This document shows positions 19,568-27,203 of a DNA stretch of 64,000 nucleotides, piece after piece. The stretch's first letter is position 1. Each line of letters begins with the position of its first letter. The position numbers were made by a program, and so were the translations under genes. Where the stretch lies: assembly GCA_008501735.1 (NCBI GenBank), contig QQUF01000048.1, positions 1-64,000 of the forward strand. Reading direction: 5' to 3'. Origin of the DNA: Calditrichota bacterium (GTDB taxonomy: Bacteria; CLD3). The notes beneath the pieces are model-generated. The model saw nothing but the letters and a program-made list of their open reading frames with translations. It searched no databases and was not told the DNA's origin.

Positions 19568-19600
19568 AAAGCCGAATTTAATTTTAGGTTCGGCTTTTTG
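19568..19600 (+). terminator. Terminator after C25 protein gene
   Basis: Stem aaagccgaa / ttcggcttt with a 12-base loop and a T run. It lies 22 bases after the stop codon. Confidence 0.8.
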
Positions 19601-19678
19601 GGTTAATTAATTTTCAAAAAATTAAAATTTTGTTTAGAACTAATCTGCTCTTACATTTAATTTTATTATTCACGAAAA

Positions 19679-19993
19679 ATGGAAAATGAAATGGATAAAG
19701 TCATAACTCGTTCAAAAATTCTTGAAGTTCTCAGAAAATTTAAAAATGAGAATTCTGAGAAGTATGGGATAAACAATCTTGGATTGTTTGGTTCTTATTC
19801 AAAAAATGAAGCGAAACCTGAAAGCGACATTGACATTGTTATCGAAACTTTTGAACCTGATTTATTCAAAATCGTTCATATTAAAGAGGACTTGGAAAAG
19901 TTACTCAGTAAGACGGTTGACATCGTTCGGAAACGTGAAAGTATGAATCCTTATTTAAAGAAATACATCGAAAAAGATTCAATTTATGTATGA
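19679..19993 (+). CDS. mntA: MntA-type minimal nucleotidyltransferase antitoxin
   Basis: 104 residues. The nucleotidyltransferase signature G-S-X10-D-X-D is exact: G38-S39 ... D50-I51-D52 (GSYSKNEAKPESDID), preceded by NNLGLFGSY. In type VII toxin-antitoxin systems the antitoxin MntA transfers AMP to a tyrosine of the HEPN toxin HepT and so silences its RNase. The next gene overlaps by 8 bases and encodes exactly that toxin. A second Met (residue 5) is an alternative start. The pair is preceded by a terminator and is likely its own transcription unit. Confidence 0.9.
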   Translation: MENEMDKVITRSKILEVLRKFKNENSEKYGINNLGLFGSYSKNEAKPESDIDIVIETFEPDLFKIVHIKEDLEKLLSKTVDIVRKRESMNPYLKKYIEKDSIYV

Positions 19994-20357
19994 CAAAGAA
20001 TTAGTAACAGATATTCTAAAGCAAATTTTAGATGCTACTCAAAAAGTGATTTTCCGTTTCAAACCAATAAAAACCTTTAAGGATTTTACAAACTCACCCG
20101 AAGGAATGGAAAAACTTGATTCAATCTGTATGCAATTAATTGCCATAGGGGAAAGTCTAAAAAATATCGATAAAATTACGAATAAAAACCTTTTAATCGA
20201 ATATCCTGAAGTAGATTGGAAAGGTGCGAAAGGTTTGAGAGATATTATTACGCATCATTATTTTGACATTGACGCAGAAGAAATTTTTTGGGTTTGTGAA
20301 AAACATATTCCTTTGCTTGCCGAAACAATTAAGAAGATAATTGGTGATTTGAAATAG
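19986..20357 (+). CDS. hepT: HepT-type HEPN RNase toxin
   Basis: 123 residues, all helical in appearance. The HEPN catalytic motif R-X4-H-X-Y is exact: R85-D-I-I-T-H90-H-Y92. By family knowledge R and H cleave RNA, and the Tyr is the residue AMPylated by MntA. The MEKLDSICMQLIAIGESL segment is the usual helix before the active site. The start overlaps the antitoxin's end by 8 bases, giving translational coupling. Likely a defence or plasmid/chromosome-stability module. Confidence 0.9.
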   Translation: MYDKELVTDILKQILDATQKVIFRFKPIKTFKDFTNSPEGMEKLDSICMQLIAIGESLKNIDKITNKNLLIEYPEVDWKGAKGLRDIITHHYFDIDAEEIFWVCEKHIPLLAETIKKIIGDLK

Positions 20358-20416
20358 GCTCAAATGATTTTACAAGTGTCAACATTTCTTTTTTAAAATC
20401 TTAAGGTAAATAACCT

Positions 20417-21055
20417 TTGCATTTAGTAATGTTTGACATTGACGGAACACTTGTTCAGTCTTACGAATTTGACGGCAAGTGTTACTTTGAAGCAGTTGAG
20501 AAAGTGCTTCAAACTTCCATTCAAAGTGATTGGTTGAAGTACCAAAATGTAACCGATTCGGGAATTCTTGATGAAATTATTGGCAGAATGGATTTGCAGA
20601 CTGAAAGGGAAAACCTTCATTTTGAAGTGAAAAAGGAATTCATTAAAAGGGTAAAAAATCACGTCCGAAATAACAAAGTTGAGCCAATTCTTGGAGCCGT
20701 TAAATTCATCGAAAATCTCAAAAATCGAAAAGATGTTACAATCTCAATTGCAACAGGAGGTTGGCGAGAAACTGCAATTCTGAAACTCGAATCCGCAGGA
20801 ATTGACTTTGCAGGAATTCCAATCGCTTCTGCTTCCGACCACTTTGAAAGAGTCGAAATTATGAAAATTGCTGAGCAGAAAACAGGTTTACAAACCTTTG
20901 AAACCAAGACTTACTTCGGCGACGGAGAATGGGACAAAAAAGCATCTGAAATTCTTGGTTACAATTTTGTCCTTGTTGGGAACAGATTTGAAAATTCACA
21001 AAGAATTGATAATTTTACTTTTTCCGAAGAAGCCTTAAAATTTATTGGTTTTTAA
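20417..21055 (+). CDS. HAD-family phosphohydrolase
   Basis: 212 residues from TTG 20417, supported by AAGGTA eight bases upstream and by the HAD motif starting at residue 6. Motif I is FDIDGTL (nucleophile D7, acid D9), motif II is IATGGW near 112-116, and the metal-binding motif IV is FGDGEWD near 168. The cap is the small helical C1 type, as in phosphoglycolate phosphatase-like enzymes. Substrate cannot be read from sequence. The HIRAN gene follows after three bases, so they are probably co-transcribed. Confidence 0.85.
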   Translation: MHLVMFDIDGTLVQSYEFDGKCYFEAVEKVLQTSIQSDWLKYQNVTDSGILDEIIGRMDLQTERENLHFEVKKEFIKRVKNHVRNNKVEPILGAVKFIENLKNRKDVTISIATGGWRETAILKLESAGIDFAGIPIASASDHFERVEIMKIAEQKTGLQTFETKTYFGDGEWDKKASEILGYNFVLVGNRFENSQRIDNFTFSEEALKFIGF

Positions 21056-21058
21056 ATT

Positions 21059-21913
21059 ATGAGCAAAAGTATAGAAATTTCTTTCAAAAATATTGGCGAT
21101 TTTTGTGTTGAACTTTTCCTGAAATTTCCTACAAAAACAGTAAGAATTGATTGTAGCAATGCTTTTCCACCTTTTTACAGTTTTTTTAATTTTGTAGAGT
21201 TAATTGCAGAGAACTCCTTACCAACAGAAATTACAATTGACGAAGAAGGGTACGGCAAAACTTTAACTGCTTTTGAAAGCCCTCAAAAAAATGAAGATTT
21301 TTTTCTTTTAGAAATTGAAACTTGGGCGACAAAAGATGACAAGGTTTTAATTGAAATAGAACTTTCAAAAGAAGAATTTATTTTACAGTTTGTAACAAAG
21401 TTTGAGAAATTCCTTAAACAAAACCCTAAACTTGATTCGGAGTTTGGTGGCGAAGATGAAAATGAAAAACCGCTAAGCCTTTTAAAAGAATTACCTTTTG
21501 CAAAAATTAAAAATTACTTTAAGAAAAAAAAGAAGAACGAAAATTTTCCAATAATTTTAGAGGGATTAAAAATGGATAATATTTTTTTAAAATCATTTCA
21601 CATCGCAGGGTTTAGTTACTACCAAGGAGCTTTTGTTTTTGGAGACCTGAAAATCGGTTCTGAAATCGAACTCGTACTTGATGAAAAAAATATTTACGAC
21701 GATCACGCAGTCGAACTTAGATTTCAAGACAAGAAAATCGGTTACATTCCAAAAGGTGAAAACAGAGAAATTGCTTTAATTCTAAAAGCAGGTTACAAAA
21801 TCTTTGAAGCTGTTGTTCAACAAATTTCGCCAGATGAACACCCCGAAAACCAAGTGAGAATCGGAGTTTTTGTAGATAAAAGAGAAGATTTTTCTACTTT
21901 AATGGAAGAGTAA
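21059..21913 (+). CDS. HIRAN-domain protein
   Basis: 284 residues, three bases after the HAD stop. The C-terminal ~105 residues (from FLKSFHIAGFSYYQG near 176) have the HIRAN pattern: IAGFSYYQG, L..G.EIELVLDEKNIYDDHAV.L, KIGYIPKGENREIA..L..G. HIRAN domains in eukaryotic HLTF bind 3' DNA ends; stand-alone bacterial ones are of unclear role but are thought to act in DNA repair or stress. The N-terminal 170 residues are acidic and I do not recognise them. Confidence 0.75.
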   Translation: MSKSIEISFKNIGDFCVELFLKFPTKTVRIDCSNAFPPFYSFFNFVELIAENSLPTEITIDEEGYGKTLTAFESPQKNEDFFLLEIETWATKDDKVLIEIELSKEEFILQFVTKFEKFLKQNPKLDSEFGGEDENEKPLSLLKELPFAKIKNYFKKKKKNENFPIILEGLKMDNIFLKSFHIAGFSYYQGAFVFGDLKIGSEIELVLDEKNIYDDHAVELRFQDKKIGYIPKGENREIALILKAGYKIFEAVVQQISPDEHPENQVRIGVFVDKREDFSTLMEE

Positions 21914-22055
21914 TCGGTCGGCTTCTAAAATTCATTTCAAACACAAACTTAACAGCCAAGTAAAACAGAAATTAATCAAACCTAAAATCCTTCTTTTTAT
22001 CTATCTTTAAAATTACGTGTAAAAAGAATTATTTCCAAAAAATGTAGAGGTAACA

Positions 22056-23411
22056 ATGAAAGTCTTAAAAGTTTTACCGTTGTTAGTTGCCACTTCACTT
22101 TCCGCACAAGGAATCGAAGTTACAGTTTACAACAACAATCAAGGTTTCATCAAAGAATCAAGAGAGTTTAATTTTTCAAAAGGTGTCTCGGAATTTTCTT
22201 TTAAGGACATTGCTTCGGGAATTCTTCCGACTTCCGTTCATCTTAGCGGAAAAAGTTGGGACGTAAATATTTTAGAGCAAAATTACCGTTACGACCTCGT
22301 TAGCATCGACAAAATTTTTGAAAAATACCTCGAAGAAAAAGTCGTCATCAAACTTGACAAAGGCGAAGTTTTTGAAGGAAAACTTTTGGCGATTCCGCAA
22401 CAAAATAAAATTGTAATCGGAAGTAAAAACGGGATTCAAATTATCAACACAGATGAAGTAATTACTTTTGATTTTCCGGAACTTCCTGAAGGTTTGATTT
22501 CAAAACCTGAACTTGCTTGGAAACTTTACTCTAAAAAAACAGGCAAACAAAATATTGAACTTTCTTACTTGAGTTCGGGCTTGAATTGGAATGCAGAATA
22601 CGTTGCTTTAGTAAACGATAAAGACACAGCAATGGATTTGACTTCTTGGGTTTCCGTCAACAACCGTTCAGGAAAAACGTTCAAAAATGCACAACTCAAA
22701 GTCATCGCAGGAACTTTGAACCAAGCAACAAACCAATTCGGAAATTTACGTCATTTAAAATCTCAGTCGCCAGCAATTATGGATGGAAATGAGTTGCACT
22801 TCCAAGCTCAAGAAGAATCATTTTTTGAATACCATCTTTACACGATTCCACAAAAAGTTACTTTGAAATCGAATGAAGAAAAGCAAGTAACAATGTTTGC
22901 GGATTCAAAAGTAAAAACTAAAAAAGTTTACCGTTTCGACAAATCTTACGACACAGGAAAACCTGAAAATGTGGACGTTGTTCTCACTTTTGAAAACAGT
23001 AAAGATGACGGACTTGGTTTACCGCTTCCACAAGGAAGGTTCAGAATTTATAAAAAAGACTCGAAAGGCTCCAACCAACTAATCGGCGAAGACAGAATTG
23101 AACACACTCCAAAAGACGAAGAAGTAAAACTTAAAGTCGGTGAAGCCTTTGACGTTGTTGGTGAGCGAAGAACTAAAGAAAATCGCAGAATCTCAAACCG
23201 CGTAAACGAGCAAACAATTGAAGTTTCTTTGAGAAACCACAAAGAAGAAAACATCGAAGTAATTGTTGAAGCAAGAGTTTGGGGGGATTGGGAAATTTTG
23301 AAATCGAACTATCAGTACACAAAGAAAAGTGCAAGTAAAATTGAATTCAAAATTCCAGTCAAAAAAGACGGCGAGTCAACTTTGGAATACGAAATTAGAT
23401 TCAAACACTAG
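22056..23411 (+). CDS. DUF4139 domain-containing exported protein
   Basis: 451 residues with an N-terminal signal (VLKVLPLLVATSLSAQG) and ribosome site AGAGG. The region from about 165 to the end (LSYLSSGLNWNAEYVALVND, LTSWVSVNNRSGKTFKNA.L) matches the DUF4139 family, whose members are periplasmic or surface beta proteins with no known activity. The early IEVTVYNNNQGFIKESREF is typical of the family N-terminus. It is flanked by a strong terminator and appears monocistronic. Confidence 0.8.
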   Translation: MKVLKVLPLLVATSLSAQGIEVTVYNNNQGFIKESREFNFSKGVSEFSFKDIASGILPTSVHLSGKSWDVNILEQNYRYDLVSIDKIFEKYLEEKVVIKLDKGEVFEGKLLAIPQQNKIVIGSKNGIQIINTDEVITFDFPELPEGLISKPELAWKLYSKKTGKQNIELSYLSSGLNWNAEYVALVNDKDTAMDLTSWVSVNNRSGKTFKNAQLKVIAGTLNQATNQFGNLRHLKSQSPAIMDGNELHFQAQEESFFEYHLYTIPQKVTLKSNEEKQVTMFADSKVKTKKVYRFDKSYDTGKPENVDVVLTFENSKDDGLGLPLPQGRFRIYKKDSKGSNQLIGEDRIEHTPKDEEVKLKVGEAFDVVGERRTKENRRISNRVNEQTIEVSLRNHKEENIEVIVEARVWGDWEILKSNYQYTKKSASKIEFKIPVKKDGESTLEYEIRFKH

Positions 23412-23424
23412 AATTTATTTTATT

Positions 23425-23456
23425 AAAAGCCTCGAAAATTTTCGAGGCTTTTTTTA
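23425..23456 (+). terminator. Terminator after DUF4139 gene
   Basis: Perfect palindrome aaaagcctcgaaaa / ttttcgaggctttt followed by T5; 13 bases after the stop. Confidence 0.88.
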
Positions 23457-23520
23457 TAAGAAAAATCATTGTAAAAACTTTTAAGCATTTGTAAATTTTA
23501 GAAATTAATTTTTGAGAAAA

Positions 23521-23820
23521 ATGCTAAAACTTCCTCCCAAAAATATCCGAAACTTAATCTTAGCACTTGGTGCGATTGTTTTCATCGTTGTTTATGTTTT
23601 AGACGACGAAGGCATTTTTTCAATCTTTGGAATGGAGATAGAAAATCAAGAACTTGCAGAAGAGATTGATGAATTGAAGGCTAAAAATCTTGAGATGAGA
23701 ACTAATATTGAACGTCTTCAAAATGACCCTGAGTATCAGCAGAAAGTTGCGCGAGAAGAGCTTAGTATGCAAAAACCTGGCGAGACAGTTTACATTACTG
23801 TTCCCGAAAACGATGAGTAA
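23521..23820 (+). CDS. FtsB/DivIC-like septum formation initiator
   Basis: About 99 residues from ATG 23521 (TTG 23512 is possible). One transmembrane segment (NLILALGAIVFIVVYVL) is followed by a coiled coil (ENQELAEEIDELKAKNLEMR) and the family's short C-terminal motif (DPEYQQKVAREELSMQKPGE). FtsB/DivIC-type proteins form the FtsQLB-like complex that controls septal peptidoglycan synthesis. Size, topology and the ARE.L.M..PGE ending all fit. Confidence 0.88.
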   Translation: MLKLPPKNIRNLILALGAIVFIVVYVLDDEGIFSIFGMEIENQELAEEIDELKAKNLEMRTNIERLQNDPEYQQKVAREELSMQKPGETVYITVPENDE

Positions 23821-23868
23821 ATTTTCTTAATTCAATAAATATTTAAATTTTAAAATCGGAGAAAAGCA

Positions 23869-24366
23869 ATGAAGAAAATATTAATGACACTCATTTTATT
23901 GATGTCAATAACAGGAGCTTTGTTTGCAGAAGTTGAAGTCAAATTAAAATCAGGGTTGAGTTTAAAAGGTGAACTCAATAAAATCACCGAAGATTCTATT
24001 TTTCTTCTAAAAGATGGTCAACCTTTTCAAATTAAAAAAGGCAACATTGAAGATGTAACTGAAAATGGTTACAGTAAATTGGATTTCATAATGTCGAAAA
24101 CCAATTACGAATCACCTTCTGTTATGAAAAAGAAGTTAGATTTTAAAAAGAAAAATTTGCTTAAAGACACGAAAGAACAAAAGTTTTTGATGAAGCAGTT
24201 TGATGATATGTCTGAAAGAGAATTTCAAATTTATCTTACTCAAATTCAAATTGAACAAAACAAAAAAATTGAAGATAAGATAAATCGCATTAGTAATACA
24301 ATGATAGGAATTGCAGTTGGAACAATTTTAGGTGGAGTTATTATGGGGCTTGTTATCGGAGGTTAA
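23869..24366 (+). CDS. Small exported protein with C-terminal membrane anchor, unknown
   Basis: 165 residues behind ATCGGAGAA. Signal peptide (ILMTLILLMSITGALFA), then a short beta domain (VEVKLKSGLSLKGELNKIT...ILLKDG-like, reminiscent of Sm-like or NfeD-like strands), a lysine-rich helical middle, and a C-terminal Gly-rich transmembrane segment (IGIAVGTILGGVIMGLVIGG). I do not recognise a family. It follows the FtsB-like gene by 48 bases and may share its transcript. Confidence 0.7.
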   Translation: MKKILMTLILLMSITGALFAEVEVKLKSGLSLKGELNKITEDSIFLLKDGQPFQIKKGNIEDVTENGYSKLDFIMSKTNYESPSVMKKKLDFKKKNLLKDTKEQKFLMKQFDDMSEREFQIYLTQIQIEQNKKIEDKINRISNTMIGIAVGTILGGVIMGLVIGG

Positions 24367-24370
24367 AATT

Positions 24371-24721
24371 TTAGCCTTTAGTCTTTTTGAAAAGTCGAAA
24401 CTCATGGCTTCCGATTTTTTCAAAACAAATCGAATCACCTGCTTGTAAATTACTTTCCGCAATCCAACGATTTGGGCCAGCTTCGGATTTACTTTTTGAA
24501 CGTAAAGCCATTTTGTTTTTTGGAATGTCTGTTTGGAAGGAGAAATCTAAATCGGTATGAATTGTGAGATACTTGACTGAATCGTCATTATCTTTTTCGT
24601 TCGGCATTCCGAACGAATCTTCAGGAAAAATTTCTAAAATATCAAAAACAGAAAACGTACGCTCTAAAAACCATACGTTTTCTGTTGTAACTTCTATCTT
24701 TGAAAATTGATTTTCACTCAA
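24371..24721 (-). CDS. Small unknown protein at the end of the isc cluster
   Basis: 116 residues, starting two bases after the iscA stop. No signal or membrane segment. Blocks VKYLTIHTDLDFSFQTD and WIAESNLQAGDSICFEKIGSHEFRLFKK suggest a small beta-barrel (the last part resembles a SpoVT/AbrB or pseudo-barrel DNA-binding strand pattern, unproven). Its coding DNA contains two perfect inverted repeats (24598-24615 and 24647-24686). Position suggests co-expression with iron-sulfur assembly genes; function unknown. Confidence 0.6.
   Translation of the reverse strand: MSENQFSKIEVTTENVWFLERTFSVFDILEIFPEDSFGMPNEKDNDDSVKYLTIHTDLDFSFQTDIPKNKMALRSKSKSEAGPNRWIAESNLQAGDSICFEKIGSHEFRLFKKTKG
24598..24615. 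repeat. Perfect 7-bp inverted repeat within a coding region
   Basis: cgttcgg / ccgaacg with loop catt, inside the small unknown gene 3' of iscA. Confidence 0.6.
24647..24686. repeat. Perfect 13-bp inverted repeat within a coding region
   Basis: aacagaaaacgta / tacgttttctgtt, separated by 14 bases, near the start of the small unknown gene. In its mRNA this would fold a stable hairpin about 35 bases after the start codon. Confidence 0.7.
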
Positions 24722-24723
24722 AT

Positions 24724-25050
24724 CTAAACACCGAAAGATTCACCGCAACCGCAAGTTCGCGAAGCGTTTGGATTGATAAATTGGAAACCTTTACCGTTCA
24801 GACCATCTGAGAAATCGAGTTCTGTTCCGTTTAAGTAGAGGAAACTTTTTCCGTCAACCACGACTCTTACGCCGTCTTCCTCGAAAATTTTATCTCCTGC
24901 TCTTTCTTCACTGTCAAAGTCAAGGTAGTAAGAAAGTCCTGAACAACCTCCACCTTTGACACCTACTCTTAAAAAATAATCGGAAGAAATACTTTCATCC
25001 GTCATAACTGTTTTAATTTGCTTTACAGCTTTTGGGCTAATTTCTATCAT
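24724..25050 (-). CDS. iscA: Iron-sulfur cluster assembly A-type carrier
   Basis: 108 residues from ATG 25050 (MIEISPKAVKQI); a longer in-frame extension to 25110 would overlap iscU and lacks family similarity. The three cluster ligands are present: C36 in GGGCSGLSY, and C100 and C102 in TCGCGESF. A-type carriers receive Fe-S clusters from IscU and pass them to apoproteins. It sits 13 bases after iscU in an nfu-iscS-iscU-iscA order. ErpA/HesB-type naming is equally possible. Confidence 0.93.
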   Translation of the reverse strand: MIEISPKAVKQIKTVMTDESISSDYFLRVGVKGGGCSGLSYYLDFDSEERAGDKIFEEDGVRVVVDGKSFLYLNGTELDFSDGLNGKGFQFINPNASRTCGCGESFGV

Positions 25051-25063
25051 TTTTCTACCGCTC

Positions 25064-25441
25064 TTAGTTATTTTTCTTTTTGTAATCTTCAATTGCAGAA
25101 TGAATCGCATCTTCTGCTAAAACAGAACAATGGATTTTTACAGGAGGTAAACTTAACTCCTCAACAATTTCAGTGTTCTTAATTGCTTGAGCTTCATTTA
25201 TTGATTTTCCTTTGAGCCACTCAGTAGCCAAAGATGAAGAAGCAATTGCAGAACCACAACCAAAAGTTTTGAATTTTGCATCGACAATCACGTCGTCTTT
25301 CACTTCAATTTGTAGTTTCATTACATCGCCACATTCAGGAGCTCCGACGAGTCCTGTTCCAACGGTTTTGGATTTTGTGTCTAGTTTTCCCATATTTCTT
25401 GGGTTGTTGAAGTGGTCAATTACTTTGTCAGAATATGCCAT
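25064..25441 (-). CDS. iscU: Iron-sulfur cluster scaffold
   Basis: 125 residues. The three cluster cysteines are C37 (APECGDVM), C62 (FGCGSA) and C105 (KIHCSVLAED), with the assembly aspartate D39. The LPPVK sequence (98-102) is the binding site for the HscA/Hsc66 chaperone in typical IscU. This makes it an ISC-type and not a SUF- or NIF-type scaffold. It receives sulfur from the IscS encoded just upstream. Confidence 0.95.
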   Translation of the reverse strand: MAYSDKVIDHFNNPRNMGKLDTKSKTVGTGLVGAPECGDVMKLQIEVKDDVIVDAKFKTFGCGSAIASSSLATEWLKGKSINEAQAIKNTEIVEELSLPPVKIHCSVLAEDAIHSAIEDYKKKNN

Positions 25442-25477
25442 TTTTATTTACCTATATTTTAAAATTGTTTATTTCGA

Positions 25478-26695
25478 TTAATGGTGGTCTTGCCACTCAA
25501 CTTTGCTGAGATCGATTCCATCTTTTACCATTTCATAAAGTGGAGACATTTCGCGAAGGTGATTTACAGCTTTAATTACATTGTCAACTGCGTAATCAAC
25601 CTCTTCTTCTGTTGTAAATCTTCCAATTCCGAAACGAATTGAACTGTGAGCTAACTCGTCGCCAATTCCAAGAGATTTCAAAACGTAAGAAGGTTCTAAA
25701 GATGCAGAAGTACAAGCAGAACCTGAAGAAACAGCTAAATCTTTCATTCCCATCATCAAACCTTCGCCTTCAACGTAAGCGAAACTAATGTTTAAATTTC
25801 CAGGAAGTCTTTCTGTCGGATGCCCATTTATGTAAGTTTCGTCCAATGCTTCGAAGATTTTGGTTTTAAATTTATCAGAAAGTTCCATAATTCTTTTGTG
25901 GTCTTTTTCCATATCTTGCATTGCAATTTCACAAGCAGCTCCGAGTCCAACAATTCCAGGAACGTTTAAAGTTCCTGAACGCATTCCTCTTTCGTGTCCG
26001 CCTCCGTCAATTACTCCTGCGAGTTTTACCCTTGGACTTTTACGTCTGACGTAAAGAGCTCCAACTCCTTTTGGACCATACATTTTATGAGCAGAAATCG
26101 ACATAATGTCAATATTCATTTTGTTCACATCAATTGGAACTTTTCCAACACATTGAGTTGCATCTGTGTGGAGAATTACGTTGTGTTTACGGCAAACAGC
26201 ACCAATTTCTTTGATTGGGTTAATTGTTCCAATTTCGTTATTGCCCATAATTAAACTTACAAGAATTGTTTTGTCTGTGATTGCTTTTTCAATGTCTTCA
26301 GGGTGAACCATTCCGTATTTGTCTGGTTTTAAATAAGTTACTTCAAAACCTTTTTTCTCCAATTTGCGACAAGGGTCAAGAACAGCTTTGTGCTCAATTT
26401 CACAAGTAATTATGTGATTCCCTTTTCGCTCATACATTTCAGCAGCACCTTTAATTGCGATGTTATCGCTTTCAGTTGCACCACTTGTAAAAACAATTTC
26501 CTTAGAAGAAGCACCGATAATTTTTGCTACTTGTTCTCTAGCTTTTTCGACAGCGTCTTCAGCTTCCCAGCCAAAAGCGTGATTTCTACTTGCAGCATTC
26601 CCATAAACGTTCATAAAGTATGGTTTCATCGCTTCAAATACACGAGGATCCATTGGAGTAGTTGAGTTATTATCTAAGTAAATTGGAAGTTTCAT
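25478..26695 (-). CDS. iscS: Cysteine desulfurase
   Basis: 405 residues, the standard length. PLP enzyme that removes sulfur from cysteine as a persulfide for Fe-S clusters and thio-modifications. Visible: substrate region [17 protein letters not shown] lysine in [12 protein letters not shown], and the mobile-loop catalytic cysteine in [17 protein letters not shown], which marks a group I IscS/NifS. It lies between the Nfu-like gene and iscU. No IscR repressor gene is seen in the window. Confidence 0.96.
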   Translation of the reverse strand: MKLPIYLDNNSTTPMDPRVFEAMKPYFMNVYGNAASRNHAFGWEAEDAVEKAREQVAKIIGASSKEIVFTSGATESDNIAIKGAAEMYERKGNHIITCEIEHKAVLDPCRKLEKKGFEVTYLKPDKYGMVHPEDIEKAITDKTILVSLIMGNNEIGTINPIKEIGAVCRKHNVILHTDATQCVGKVPIDVNKMNIDIMSISAHKMYGPKGVGALYVRRKSPRVKLAGVIDGGGHERGMRSGTLNVPGIVGLGAACEIAMQDMEKDHKRIMELSDKFKTKIFEALDETYINGHPTERLPGNLNISFAYVEGEGLMMGMKDLAVSSGSACTSASLEPSYVLKSLGIGDELAHSSIRFGIGRFTTEEEVDYAVDNVIKAVNHLREMSPLYEMVKDGIDLSKVEWQDHH

Positions 26696-26713
26696 TTATT
26701 TTAAATCCTTAAT

Positions 26714-27016
26714 TTATCCCCAGCCCAAAACAACATTAGATGTTTCAGATTGATTAACATTTTCTACAATTAGGTTTGGTAAATTTAACTCTTCTCTAAG
26801 GGTTTTCTCAATGCCATTTTTCAATGTGATTAAAGAACTTGGGCAAGTACCACAAGCACCTTTCATCGCAACTTTGACTTTACCCTCTTTGATTTCGACT
26901 AATTCAAGAATCCCGCCATCCATTGCAATTGCAGGTCTTAACATTTTATCAAAAATATCTTCAATCTTTTGGTTCAAGTCGTAAGTTGGCATTTCATTTC
27001 TTTGAGAAGTGTTCAT
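26714..27016 (-). CDS. NifU C-terminal-domain (Nfu) iron-sulfur carrier
   Basis: 100 residues. A single Nfu domain with the cluster-binding pair C55-G-T-C58 in MKGACGTCPSSLITLKNGIE, preceded by LRPAIAMDGGILELVEI. Nfu proteins carry 4Fe-4S clusters to target enzymes. Stand-alone short form, first gene of the isc transcription unit. The second Met (residue 9) could be the start. Confidence 0.92.
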   Translation of the reverse strand: MNTSQRNEMPTYDLNQKIEDIFDKMLRPAIAMDGGILELVEIKEGKVKVAMKGACGTCPSSLITLKNGIEKTLREELNLPNLIVENVNQSETSNVVLGWG

Positions 27017-27130
27017 AGGTATTTAATTTAACAAATTCTGTGCCGAAAACTGTAATAGATTTTACAAGTTTAAATAGAAATAAAACATTACTGAAGTGCC
27101 TTAATCTAGCAACAGCGTTAAAATTGTCGC

Positions 27131-27136
27131 ATTATA
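27131..27136 (-). promoter_or_regulatory. Candidate promoter -10 for the isc cluster
   Basis: On the minus strand TGCTATAAT forms an extended -10 element about 115 bases upstream of the Nfu start. No good -35 is visible at 16-18 bases. Weak evidence, given because it is the only such element in the 187-base gap. Confidence 0.3.
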
Positions 27137-27168
27137 GCAGGTAATTTTTGGAATTTTAATATGAGAGT

Positions 27169-27199
27169 AAATCATCTAATATAGAAAGTTAGATGATTT
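27169..27199 (-). terminator. Likely terminator of the envelope operon
   Basis: Perfect 11-bp stem (aaatcatctaa / ttagatgattt, loop 9 bases), 5 bases beyond the stop of the beta-barrel gene. On the minus strand it is followed by a short T-rich stretch only, so efficiency is uncertain. Confidence 0.5.
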
Positions 27200-27203
27200 T
27201 AAA

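Noticed and set aside
24724-25110. Longer iscA start at 25110
   Set aside because: It would overlap iscU by 47 bases and add 20 basic residues not seen in A-type carriers; ATG 25050 gives the normal family N-terminus.
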